Source of the DNA: an uncultured Clostridia bacterium
Lineage (GTDB): Bacteria; Bacillota; Clostridia; TANB77; CAG-508
Length of the DNA stretch: 45,635 bases
Reading direction: 5' to 3'
Assembly (NCBI GenBank): GCA_944393375.1
Contig: CALXZX010000013.1
Coordinates: 1 to 45,635 of the forward strand
Within the stretch, counting starts at the first letter, position 1. Every line of letters begins with the position of its first letter. Shown here one piece after another: positions 38,685 to 45,635 of the stretch. Under the pieces are notes generated by a model. That model saw nothing but the letters and a program-made list of their open reading frames with translations, ran no database searches and was not told the DNA's origin. The position numbers were made by a program, and so were the translations under genes.

Positions 38685-39482
38685 ATGAAAAAACAAACAC
38701 AATTAGAAGACTATTTGAAAACATTAAAAAAAGTAGCAATTGCCTATTCAGGAGGAATTGACTCTAGTTATTTGCTATTTATAGCAAATAAAGTATTACC
38801 CAAAAAACAAGTATTGGCAGTTATTGCAAATGGCATTATGGTACCAAGAAAAGATTACGGAGAAGCAATTGCATTTTTAAAAGAAAATCATTTTCAATAT
38901 ATAGAAGTACCATATAACCCATTAGAAATTATTGAGTTCAAAGAGAATCATAAAGATAGATGTTATTATTGCAAAAAGGTATTGATGACGACTCTTAAAA
39001 AAGTAGCAAATGAAAATGGATATGAATATCTTTTAGATGGAAAAAATACAGATGATTTAACTGTATATAGACCAGGAAATAGAGCAACAGAAGAAGTGGG
39101 GATTATTAGTCCACTTGCTCAATTTGAAATTTCTAAAGAAGAAATAAGACAATATAGTAAAACTTTAGGAATTCCATTTTGGAATAAACCATCTAATTCT
39201 TGTTTAGCAACGAGATTTCCATATAATACACATTTAACAGAAAAAGGACTAAAAAAAGTAGAACAAAGTGAAGAAGTGATAAAAGATTTAGGAATCAAAA
39301 AAGTAAGAGTAAGGGTTCATGATAGTATAGCAAGAATTGAAGTGAATCCAGAAGATTTTGAAGTCATTTTAAATAATATAAAACATAAGAATGATGACAA
39401 TATCGTAGAAAAAATAAAAGATTTAGGATTTTCTTATGTTACATTAGATTTATCAGGACTAAAAAGTGGCAGTTTTGATTAG
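38685..39482 (+). CDS. larE: Sulfur transferase LarE, three-cysteine type
   Basis: The protein is 265 residues from ATG 38685 (AGGAG upstream; the in-frame ATG at 38664 precedes that site). The PP-loop ATP pyrophosphatase motif is IAYSGGIDSSYLLF. Cys93 and Cys96 lie in DRCYYCKKV, and Cys173 in NSCLATRFPY. LarE adds sulfur to the two carboxylates of the LarB product. In the L. plantarum type a single Cys is sacrificed; proteins with three Cys in this arrangement bind a 4Fe-4S cluster that carries the transferred sulfur. This one should therefore be the cluster-dependent type. The next gene is the nickel importer. Confidence 0.93.
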   Translation: MKKQTQLEDYLKTLKKVAIAYSGGIDSSYLLFIANKVLPKKQVLAVIANGIMVPRKDYGEAIAFLKENHFQYIEVPYNPLEIIEFKENHKDRCYYCKKVLMTTLKKVANENGYEYLLDGKNTDDLTVYRPGNRATEEVGIISPLAQFEISKEEIRQYSKTLGIPFWNKPSNSCLATRFPYNTHLTEKGLKKVEQSEEVIKDLGIKKVRVRVHDSIARIEVNPEDFEVILNNIKHKNDDNIVEKIKDLGFSYVTLDLSGLKSGSFD

Positions 39483-39545
39483 TTAAGAAATTACCAAAGG
39501 GACTATTGAGAAAAGCATAAAAAGAACGAAAAGGAGGAACAAGAT

Positions 39546-40556
39546 ATGCATATGGCAGATGCAATGATAAGTCCAGCAGTAGGAGCTACCATGTATGTAG
39601 CAAGTGGGCTTGTAGCAGCATATTCAATTAGAAAAATTAGAAAAGAAGAAAATTTTAGAAAGAAAATACCAACAATGGGTGTTATGGGAGCATTTGTATT
39701 TGCAACCCAAATGGTGAATTTTACAATACCAGGAACTGGCTCATCAGGACATTTATGTGGAGGATTACTATTAAGTAGTATATTAGGACCTTTTGCAGGC
39801 TTCCTAAGTATGATAGGTGTCTTATTAATTCAATGTTTATTTTTTGCAGATGGAGGATTATTAGCTTTAGGTGCTAATGTATGGAATATGGCATTTTATG
39901 GCTGTTTTATTGGTTCTCTCATTTGGAAGTTAACTATGAAAAAAGGAATGACAAAAGGAAGAATTATACTTGCTTCTCTGGTAGGTTGTGTGCTAACTTT
40001 GCAGTTAGGAGCATTTTCAGTAACATTAGAAACATTAGCTTCAGGAATTACAGAATTGCCATTTGGAACTTTTGTAGCTACTATGCAACCAATTCATTTG
40101 GTAATTGGATTAATCGAAGGATTTATTACAGCAGCTGTTCTTTGTTTTGTTTATGAGGCTAGACCTGAAATGTTATGGAATGGAATACAAAAAACAGAAA
40201 AGCAAGCAAAATTTTCATATAAAAAGACAATTGCTATTCTTGCTTGTTTGTTAGTTATTATTGGTGGAGGGATGTCACTTCTAGCATCTTCTAATCCAGA
40301 TGGTTTAGAATGGTCTATTGAACAAATTACTGGAGATACAGAAGTAGAAGGAAGATATGATACGGCTCATGAAACAGCTGAAAGCATACAAAGTGCAACT
40401 TCTTTCTTACCAGACTATACGTTTAAAGATAGTGAATCTACAATCGGTACTTCTGTTTCAGGAATTGTAGGTTGTGTGATGACAATTGCCTTTTTAATGG
40501 TTGTTGGATATATCATAAAAATTAAAAGAAAAAAAGGAAATACAGTCAATGAATAA
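39546..40556 (+). CDS. larMN: Nickel ECF transporter, LarMN/NikMN-type fused permease
   Basis: The 336-residue membrane protein begins MHMADAMISPAVGATMYVAS, the M-type substrate-binding N-terminus whose amino group and His2 bind the metal. The CbiM/NikM-like helices follow (FCxxQM-type ATQMVNFTIPGTGSSGHLCG). After about residue 230 comes a helix, then an extracytoplasmic loop SNPDGLEWSIEQITGD and a last helix, which is the N-type (CbiN/NikN-like) domain fused to M. It takes up Ni2+ (Co2+ is possible in the family). Position between larE and the Q/O subunits favours nickel. RBS AAAAGGAGG. Confidence 0.9.
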   Translation: MHMADAMISPAVGATMYVASGLVAAYSIRKIRKEENFRKKIPTMGVMGAFVFATQMVNFTIPGTGSSGHLCGGLLLSSILGPFAGFLSMIGVLLIQCLFFADGGLLALGANVWNMAFYGCFIGSLIWKLTMKKGMTKGRIILASLVGCVLTLQLGAFSVTLETLASGITELPFGTFVATMQPIHLVIGLIEGFITAAVLCFVYEARPEMLWNGIQKTEKQAKFSYKKTIAILACLLVIIGGGMSLLASSNPDGLEWSIEQITGDTEVEGRYDTAHETAESIQSATSFLPDYTFKDSESTIGTSVSGIVGCVMTIAFLMVVGYIIKIKRKKGNTVNE

Positions 40557-41349
40557 AATTGATAATGCTATAAAGACAGTACACCATATGGATTATCATG
40601 CAAATCATAATGGATATTTCAATAAGATACATCCACTTGTAAAATTACTCATTACCATTATCTATATTATTTTATTAACTTCTATTGATAAATATAATTT
40701 AGTAACAACATTGGCAATGAGTATTTATTTAATTTTAGTAAGTATAATAGGAGATTTATCTATAAAAAATGCTTTAAAAAGTTTGAAAGTGGTTTTACTA
40801 TTATTGCTTATACTAGGTATTGCAAATCCAATATTAGATAGAACCATTATCACTTACATAGGAATTGTACCAGTTACAACTGGTATAATTTCTATGTTTA
40901 CTTTATTGCTAAAAGGAATTTTTGCCATATTGGCATCCTATTTTTTAATTTTAACAACATCCATAGAAAAGATTTGCTATGCTTTAAAAATGATTCATAT
41001 GCCAAATATTTTAATCACAGTGGTTATGCTGATTTATCGATATATCATTGTTTTCTTAAAAGAAGTACAAAGAATATGGGTAGCCTATCAAATGCGAGCA
41101 CCAAATCAAAAAGGTGTACATTATAAAGCATGGGGAAGTTTAATAGGAAGTTTAATGCTAAGAAGTATAGATAGAGCACAAGTAGTTTATGAAAGTATGG
41201 AACTTAGAGGTTTTGATCCAGATACCTTTTTTATTAAAAAAGAGAGAGCAGATAAAAAAAGTTGGGTATACTTTTGTTTCATGTTTATATTACTTATCAT
41301 ACTTAGATTTGTGCTTATTTTTGAGATAATTGGTGGTGTATTTATTTAA
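40549..41349 (+). CDS. larQ: ECF transporter transmembrane (T/Q) subunit
   Basis: The 266-residue EcfT-type protein has a soluble N-terminal piece, several hydrophobic helices (IKLLITIIYIILLTSI-type stretch, LKVVLLLLLILGIANP, MLIYRYIIVFL) and the two cytoplasmic Ala-Arg-Gly-like coupling segments (the second at YESMELRGFD). It links larMN to the ATPase. The start overlaps the end of larMN by 8 nt, indicating translational coupling. Nickel specificity is inferred from the neighbours. Confidence 0.9.
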   Translation: MNKIDNAIKTVHHMDYHANHNGYFNKIHPLVKLLITIIYIILLTSIDKYNLVTTLAMSIYLILVSIIGDLSIKNALKSLKVVLLLLLILGIANPILDRTIITYIGIVPVTTGIISMFTLLLKGIFAILASYFLILTTSIEKICYALKMIHMPNILITVVMLIYRYIIVFLKEVQRIWVAYQMRAPNQKGVHYKAWGSLIGSLMLRSIDRAQVVYESMELRGFDPDTFFIKKERADKKSWVYFCFMFILLIILRFVLIFEIIGGVFI

Positions 41350-41357
41350 AATACGAA

Positions 41358-41393
41358 AAGTTGCCAAAATAACATATCCACTTTGGTAATTTT
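41358..41393 (+). terminator. Hairpin, weak terminator candidate between larQ and larO
   Basis: AAGTTGCCAAA (41358-41368) pairs with TTTGGTAATTT (41382-41392), including wobble pairs, with a 13-nt loop; the T tract after it is very short. It may modulate larO expression rather than stop transcription fully. Confidence 0.35.
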
Positions 41394-41447
41394 GACATTG
41401 TGTTATAACTAACAAAAAGTAAATAAATTCGTAAGAAAGGAAAAATT

Positions 41448-42173
41448 ATGATAGAAGTAAAAGAAGTTTCTTTTTCATATAGTGGTAGTAAAAAACAAAC
41501 ACTTTCTAATATGAATTTTAAAATAGAAAATGAAGAAAGTGTTGGTATTATAGGAGCAAATGGTGCTGGAAAATCAACAATGCTAAAACTATTGGTAGGA
41601 TTAGAACTAAATTATCAAGGAAATATTATAATAGATAATTTAAAAGTAGAAAAACAAAATTTACAAGAAATACGACAAAAAATAGGGTATGTATTCCAAG
41701 ATAGTGATAGTCAATTATTCATGCCAACAGTTTATGAAGATGTTGCATTTGCACCAAGAAACTATGGCTTTTCAAAAGAAGAAGTAAATGAAAGAACAAT
41801 AGAAGCTTTAAAAAGTATAGGAATTGAAGAATTACACGATAGACAAATTTATCGTTTGTCTGGTGGTGAGAAAAAATTGGCATCCATTGCAACTGTTTTA
41901 TCTATGAAGCCAGATATCTTAATCTTTGATGAACCAACAATTGCATTAGATCCTAAAAATAGAAGAAGATTTATTAATGTACTAAATTCTTTAAAAGGAA
42001 CGAAAATTGTTACTTCACATGATTTAGATTTAATCTATGATACTTGTGATAGGACAATTTTAATTGCAGATGGAAAGATTATATTTGATGGAGATACAAA
42101 AACGATTTTACAAAATAAAGATTTATTGGAAAACAATGGATTAGAATTGCCTTTGTCATTACAGAGAAGATAG
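41448..42173 (+). CDS. larO: ECF transporter ATP-binding (A/O) subunit
   Basis: The 241-residue ABC ATPase has Walker A IGANGAGKST (~38-47), the Q-loop IGYVFQDSDSQLF typical of ECF ATPases, signature LSGGEKKLASIATVL, Walker B ILIFDEPTIALDP and an H-loop IVTSHDLDLI. As the only ATPase of the cluster it probably forms a homodimer powering larMN-larQ. It is 98 nt after larQ with RBS GAAAGG, and ends the lar/nickel block. Confidence 0.9.
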   Translation: MIEVKEVSFSYSGSKKQTLSNMNFKIENEESVGIIGANGAGKSTMLKLLVGLELNYQGNIIIDNLKVEKQNLQEIRQKIGYVFQDSDSQLFMPTVYEDVAFAPRNYGFSKEEVNERTIEALKSIGIEELHDRQIYRLSGGEKKLASIATVLSMKPDILIFDEPTIALDPKNRRRFINVLNSLKGTKIVTSHDLDLIYDTCDRTILIADGKIIFDGDTKTILQNKDLLENNGLELPLSLQRR

Positions 42174-42241
42174 GAATAAAGTAGATTCTAAAAAATAGAG
42201 TATTAAAAAATCTATTGTCATACGTGAAAACAAAAAATATG

Positions 42242-42260
42242 AGGTCACAATTTGTGACCT
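42242..42260. promoter_or_regulatory. Perfect 9-bp dyad, operator candidate
   Basis: AGGTCACAA-T-TTGTGACCT is perfectly symmetric with a single central base. The loop is too short and the following T tract absent for a terminator. It lies 52 bp before the promoter of the next operon and 68 bp after larO. Confidence 0.45.
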
Positions 42261-42311
42261 TAAACGTTAATATAAAAATAAATCTCATATTGGCAAGTTT
42301 TTTTCTTTTTA

Positions 42312-42340
42312 TTGATAAAGTAAAAAAGATATGATAAAAT
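42312..42340 (+). promoter_or_regulatory. Promoter of the right-end operon
   Basis: TTGATA (42312-42317), a 17-bp spacer and TAAAAT (42335-42340) place the transcript start near 42347, which rules out the in-frame ATG at 42339 and supports the start at 42369. Confidence 0.6.
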
Positions 42341-42368
42341 GTGCAAGAGTGAGAGGAGAAATAGTTAT

Positions 42369-43013
42369 ATGCAAAAAATACAAAATATCATCCATTTCTA
42401 TGTGCTAGCATCAACATTAAAAGATAAAATAAGAAGAGGTTGGAAAGTATGGCATATTGAAAGAGAAAGAGTAGAAAGTGTAGCAGAACATATTTATGGT
42501 ACATGTATGCTGGCAATTGCCATTGATTCAGAATATGATTTTAACATAGACTTGATGAAAGTCATTAAAATGCTTGTCATTCATGAATTAGAAGAAATAG
42601 AGATAAAAGATTTTACACCATTTGATAAAATTTCACAAGAAGAAAAAAGAAAAATAGGAAAAACTGCAGTAGAGGATGTATTAAAAGATTTAACAAAAAA
42701 AGAAGAATTATTAGAATTAATAGAAGAATTTGAAAGTATGAAAACAAAGGAATCTATTTTTGCAAAAATGTGTGATAAGTTAGAATCAGATATACAATGT
42801 AAGTTATATTGTGAAGAACATTGTTTAGATGTAAATAAAAATGAAAACAAACCAATTTTAGAAGATAAAAGAATACAAAACTTAATAGAAAATGGTTCGA
42901 AAACGGTAGCAGATTTTTTTGTAGAAAATCATAAAAAAGAAATATTACATCAAGATAGAGTTTTTGAGGAAATAGCAGATTATATAAAAAATAATACTTT
43001 GTTAAAGGAGTAA
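42369..43013 (+). CDS. HD domain protein, YfbR/HDDC2-like
   Basis: The protein is 214 residues from ATG 42369 (GAGAGGAG upstream). The metal-site motifs are RVESVAEHIYGTCMLAI (first His), VIHELEEIEIKDFTPFD (here His-Glu replaces the His-Asp pair), and CDKLESDIQ (late Asp). The fold and spacing fit the YfbR/HDDC2 group of 5'-deoxynucleotidases. The Asp-to-Glu change in the metal pair should alter but need not abolish activity. The next gene starts 3 nt after the stop. Confidence 0.75.
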   Translation: MQKIQNIIHFYVLASTLKDKIRRGWKVWHIERERVESVAEHIYGTCMLAIAIDSEYDFNIDLMKVIKMLVIHELEEIEIKDFTPFDKISQEEKRKIGKTAVEDVLKDLTKKEELLELIEEFESMKTKESIFAKMCDKLESDIQCKLYCEEHCLDVNKNENKPILEDKRIQNLIENGSKTVADFFVENHKKEILHQDRVFEEIADYIKNNTLLKE

Positions 43014-43016
43014 AAG

Positions 43017-43742
43017 ATGTTAAAAAATAAGAAGGTTGTTATTTTTGATATGGATGGAACATTAATAGATTCTATCGGTATATGGAATGCCATAGATAAA
43101 GAACTTATCAAAACAATTGGGGATGGAACAATTGATGATGTAGATATAGCAAAACAAAGAGATGATAAATTAAAAGAATATAAACAAGAGAAAGACCCAT
43201 ATTTAGAATATTGTGGTTTCTTAAAAGAAAAATACCATGCAACTATTTCAAAAGAAGAAATCAAGAAAATACGATATGACATTGCCAAAAGATATTTAAA
43301 AGAAAAAGTAGATTATAAACCAAATGCAGACAAAGTAATAAAATACTTGAAAGAAAAAGGATATATATTAGCAATTGCTAGTACAACCAATCAACCTGCT
43401 ATTGATTGTTATAAAACAGAAAATAAAAACATCGTAAACAAAGCAAATTTAGAAGATTACTTTTCAATCATATATGCCAAAAATGATGTAAAAGCCATTA
43501 AGCCAAATCCAGAAGTACATGATAAAATTATGGAAAAATTACATGTTAAACCAGAAGAATGTTTGATTGTAGAAGATGCTTTGGTAGGTGTAGAAGCGGC
43601 CAATAATGCTAATATAGAAGTTGCTGTGATATATGACAAATATTCTGATAGTAATAGAGAAAAAATCAATCAATTGTCTCAATATCAATTTAAAGATTTT
43701 GATGAAATGTTAAAAGAGATGAAAAAAGAATTAGAAGAATAA
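43017..43742 (+). CDS. HAD-superfamily phosphatase, beta-phosphoglucomutase-like
   Basis: The 241-residue protein has HAD motif I VVIFDMDGTLIDS, a helical cap (~18-95), motif II LAIASTTNQPAI, motif III Lys in AIKPNPEVHDKI, and motif IV LIVEDALVGVEAANNA. The layout fits the subfamily I group with alpha-helical cap that includes phosphatases of sugar phosphates, phosphoglycolate and nucleotides, and beta-phosphoglucomutase. Motif II has Ser-Thr-Thr and an insert that reduces confidence in a mutase role. It starts 3 nt after the HD gene and ends 10 nt before cutA. Confidence 0.85.
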   Translation: MLKNKKVVIFDMDGTLIDSIGIWNAIDKELIKTIGDGTIDDVDIAKQRDDKLKEYKQEKDPYLEYCGFLKEKYHATISKEEIKKIRYDIAKRYLKEKVDYKPNADKVIKYLKEKGYILAIASTTNQPAIDCYKTENKNIVNKANLEDYFSIIYAKNDVKAIKPNPEVHDKIMEKLHVKPEECLIVEDALVGVEAANNANIEVAVIYDKYSDSNREKINQLSQYQFKDFDEMLKEMKKELEE

Positions 43743-43752
43743 GGAGGAAGTT

Positions 43753-44067
43753 ATGAAAAAGTATTGTGTAGTTACTACTGCTTGTGATAAGTTAGAAATT
43801 GCCAATAAGATAATCGATACACTTTTAAAAAAGAGATTAGTTAGTTGTTGCCAAATGAGCAAAATTGAAAGTAGTTATTGGTGGAAAGGTGAAATTGTAA
43901 AAGAACCAGAGTTTTTTATACAAATGAAAACAAAGAAAGATTTATTTAAAGAAGTAGAAAAAGAGATATTAAGTGTACATGATTATGATACTTGCGAGAT
44001 TATTTCTTATGACATAGATGAAGGAAATGATAAATTTTTGAAATGGATAGAAGATGAAACAAAATAA
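43753..44067 (+). CDS. cutA: Divalent-cation tolerance protein CutA
   Basis: At 104 residues it is a standard CutA length. Conserved blocks are VTTACDKLEIANKIIDTLLK, RLVSCCQMSKIESSYWWKGE (Cys pair and Trp pair), EPEFFIQMKTKKDLFKE, and VEKEILSVHDYDTCEIISYD. CutA forms very stable trimers; its link to copper or other metal tolerance is from bacterial genetics and its molecular function is unclear. Inside a same-strand operon with HD and HAD enzymes. RBS TAAGGAGG. Confidence 0.92.
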   Translation: MKKYCVVTTACDKLEIANKIIDTLLKKRLVSCCQMSKIESSYWWKGEIVKEPEFFIQMKTKKDLFKEVEKEILSVHDYDTCEIISYDIDEGNDKFLKWIEDETK

Positions 44068-44110
44068 TAAAAGTAAAAAAATAAAAACTATAATAAAGGA
44101 GGAAGATATT

Positions 44111-44662
44111 ATGGATAATTATTTTATCATACATGGATCATTTAGTAGTCCATATTCCAATTGGATAGGATGGTTACATGATTTTATTGAAGGAGAAGGA
44201 AAACAAGTATACGTACCAGATTTTCCAATAGGTGTTGGATTTCAGAACTATGAAAATTGGAGTAAGTTATTAAAATACTATGTAGATTTAGGGCTTATCA
44301 ATGAAAACACAACGATAATAGGACACAGTATCGCACCAGCTTTCATATCTAAATTTTTAATTGAAAACAAAATAAAAGTAAAAAAATGTATTTTTGTTTG
44401 TGGATTTAATAACTATTTAGGAATTGATAAAGAATATGATGCTGTAAATGAAAGTATGTATACAGATGGAATAGAAATTGTAAAAAATTATGCAAAAGAT
44501 ATTATTTGTTTCTATTCTAACAATGATCCTTATGTGAAATATGAAGCTGAATTAGATTTTGCAAATAAAGTAGGAACAGAGAAAATTTTGGTACCAAACG
44601 CAGGACATATCAATAGTGAAAGTGGATATGATACACTTGAAGATATTGTGCCATATTTATAA
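44111..44662 (+). CDS. RBBP9/YdeN-like alpha/beta hydrolase
   Basis: The protein is 183 residues from ATG 44111 (AAGGAGGAAG upstream). The start YFIIHGSFSSPYSNWIGWLH is the family's HGxxxxxxxxW block. The nucleophile elbow is IIGHSIAPAFISKF (Ser in GHSIA), with Asp in SNNDPYVKYE and His in PNAGHINSESGYD near the end, a complete triad. These small serine hydrolases are cytosolic, with mostly unknown substrates. It lies 43 nt after cutA and 24 nt before the VOC gene. Confidence 0.88.
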   Translation: MDNYFIIHGSFSSPYSNWIGWLHDFIEGEGKQVYVPDFPIGVGFQNYENWSKLLKYYVDLGLINENTTIIGHSIAPAFISKFLIENKIKVKKCIFVCGFNNYLGIDKEYDAVNESMYTDGIEIVKNYAKDIICFYSNNDPYVKYEAELDFANKVGTEKILVPNAGHINSESGYDTLEDIVPYL

Positions 44663-44686
44663 GAAATAAGTTAAAGGAGGAATTAA

Positions 44687-45085
44687 ATGTTTACTGTAAA
44701 TCATATTGCCATTAGTGTATCTGATATAGATAAAAGCGTAGAATTTTATAAGAAGTTTGGATTTAAAGAATTAAAAAGTTGGGATGCAGAGGATAATAGC
44801 ATAAGAATAAGAATGCTAAAATTAAATGATATTGTCTTAGAAATGTTTTGCTATAAAGAATATAAAGAATTACCTCAAACAGCTAAATCAATAGCAACAG
44901 ATTTACCTGTAATAGGTACTAAACATTTTGCATTAGGGGTAGAAGATATCTTAAAAGCAAAACAATTTGTATTAAATAACCATATTTGTGAAAAAGTTGA
45001 AATCAAAAAAGGTAGACTTGGAAAACCATATTTCTTTATACAAGATATAGATGGAATATTAGTAGAAATTATTGAAAATGATTAA
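44687..45085 (+). CDS. VOC (glyoxalase/bleomycin-resistance fold) family protein
   Basis: The 132-residue VOC protein has paired betaalphabetabetabeta modules. Module one has NHIAISVSDIDKSVEFYKKF with metal-ligand candidates His5 and, after the strands, VLEMFCYK (Glu). Module two has TKHFALGVEDILKAKQFV (His) and DIDGILVEIIE at the C-terminus (Glu). With all four ligand positions filled it may be an active metal-dependent lyase or dioxygenase; substrate unknown. RBS AAAGGAGG. Confidence 0.85.
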   Translation: MFTVNHIAISVSDIDKSVEFYKKFGFKELKSWDAEDNSIRIRMLKLNDIVLEMFCYKEYKELPQTAKSIATDLPVIGTKHFALGVEDILKAKQFVLNNHICEKVEIKKGRLGKPYFFIQDIDGILVEIIEND

Positions 45086-45100
45086 TTAAAGGAGCAAAAC

Positions 45101-45595
45101 ATGGAAATATGGGATATATTAGATAGTGAAGGAAATAAAACAGGAAGAACTATGGTAAAAGGAGAAGAAAACGTACCAGAAGGATTTTATCATTTAGGAG
45201 CAGATGTCTGGATAAAAAATTCTGAAAACAAGATTTTAATTCAAAAACGTTCTCCACAAAAAAAATTATCTCCTAATGTATGGGCAATGACAGGTGGCTC
45301 TGTTATAAAAGGTGAAACAAGTATAGAAACGATTGAAAGAGAAGCACTTGAAGAAATGGGCGTAAATTTAAATATAAAAGATGCAAAAATGCTAGCACAT
45401 TTTAAAACGGGAAATGTTTGGATAGATACCTATTTTTTAAAACAAGATATAGATTTAAATAAGGTGATTATGAAAGAAGATGAAGTTTCTGAAGTAAAGT
45501 GGGCAACTTATGAAGAAATAGAAGAAATCTATCAAAATGGTCAATTTATTAAAAATCGTTGGGAATTTGTTAAAGATATTATTAAAGATTTTTAA
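45101..45595 (+). CDS. NUDIX hydrolase (IPP-isomerase-like/YfcD type)
   Basis: The 164-residue protein begins EIWDILDSEGNKTGRTMVKG, the N-terminal opening of the NUDIX subgroup that includes bacterial YfcD and type I IPP-isomerase-like proteins. The NUDIX box is GGSVIKGETSIETIEREALE followed by EMG, with the usual catalytic Glu set. QKRSPQKKLSPNVWAMTGGS lacks the Cys and His pattern of true IPP isomerase. It acts on an unknown nucleotide- or diphosphate-linked substrate. It is the last gene before the window edge, 15 nt after the VOC gene; the stop is followed by a short stretch with no visible terminator. Confidence 0.85.
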   Translation: MEIWDILDSEGNKTGRTMVKGEENVPEGFYHLGADVWIKNSENKILIQKRSPQKKLSPNVWAMTGGSVIKGETSIETIEREALEEMGVNLNIKDAKMLAHFKTGNVWIDTYFLKQDIDLNKVIMKEDEVSEVKWATYEEIEEIYQNGQFIKNRWEFVKDIIKDF

Positions 45596-45635
45596 AACAT
45601 GTATTGTAAAAACGTTAAGTCTAATACTTAAGGAA

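Noticed and set aside
1..45635. CRISPR array, tRNA, rRNA, insertion sequence or prophage
   Set aside because: No regularly spaced repeats, cloverleaf-forming segment, transposase, integrase or phage structural gene was seen. The Fic end, PemK-like toxin and REP-like palindromes are not enough to call a mobile element.

Overview
The window is AT-rich (about 70% A+T by eye), uses ATA and AGA codons heavily, and has strong AGGAGG-type ribosome binding sites. Every convincing gene is on the plus strand, about 48 coding or formerly coding loci in 45.6 kb. Together with MEP-pathway isoprenoid genes, a class A penicillin-binding protein with a lysine/glutamate-rich tail, and a LarMN/Q/O-type nickel importer, this points to a low-GC Bacillota, most likely an uncultured gut-type member of the Clostridia. 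This is inference from gene content; no rRNA or tRNA is present to place it.

Layout. Positions 1-3.8 kb look accessory: the C-terminal end of a Fic protein, a charged coiled-coil protein of unknown role, a solitary PemK/MazF-like toxin with a helical insertion, a structured leader RNA, and a sugar-phosphate isomerase interrupted by a frameshift in a T7 run. From 3.9 to 14.6 kb there is a run of small-molecule enzymes: nitroreductase, a decayed NUDIX gene, deoxyribonucleotidase, metallophosphoesterase, a DUF5680 protein, O-methyltransferase, an ASCH protein, a RibD-type reductase, PepD, an AlbA_2 ATP-binding regulator, a 2-hydroxyacid dehydrogenase, a deaminase fused to a DNPH1-like N-hydrolase, and an AAA ATPase. 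A strong terminator (14.7 kb) and a strong promoter (14.8 kb) then begin a tightly coupled three-gene operon: an HTH protein with a degenerate HAD domain, an unknown protein, and a rifampin-phosphotransferase-like dikinase. A GNAT protein and a histidine phosphatase follow.

An unknown 384-residue protein is followed by ispF-ispE-ispD and an ATP-grasp ligase (21.5-24.5 kb), then a stand-alone purH, an HD hydrolase, a frameshifted GNAT, and a NUDIX/cupin/hydrolase/flavoprotein operon. A class A PBP lies at 30.4-33.0 kb.

The most coherent functional block is 33.2-42.2 kb. It starts with a MerR regulator under its own 19-bp-spacer promoter, a cupin, an aldo/keto reductase with two 4Fe-4S motifs and a DUF362 protein. 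Then come the full nickel-pincer-nucleotide maturation set (larC, larB, larE) and a nickel ECF importer (larMN, larQ, larO). No larA-like client enzyme is present in the window. Two long REP-like palindromes (33.04 and 37.7 kb) flank and interrupt this block. The right end (42.3-45.6 kb) is a compact operon: HD hydrolase, HAD phosphatase, CutA, alpha/beta hydrolase, VOC protein and NUDIX hydrolase.

The best candidates for something undescribed are the deaminase/N-hydrolase fusion (12.97-13.8 kb), the HTH-HAD/unknown/dikinase operon (14.8-18.7 kb), and an orphan MerR-type promoter that drives only a roughly 90-nt terminated transcript (30.04-30.16 kb).
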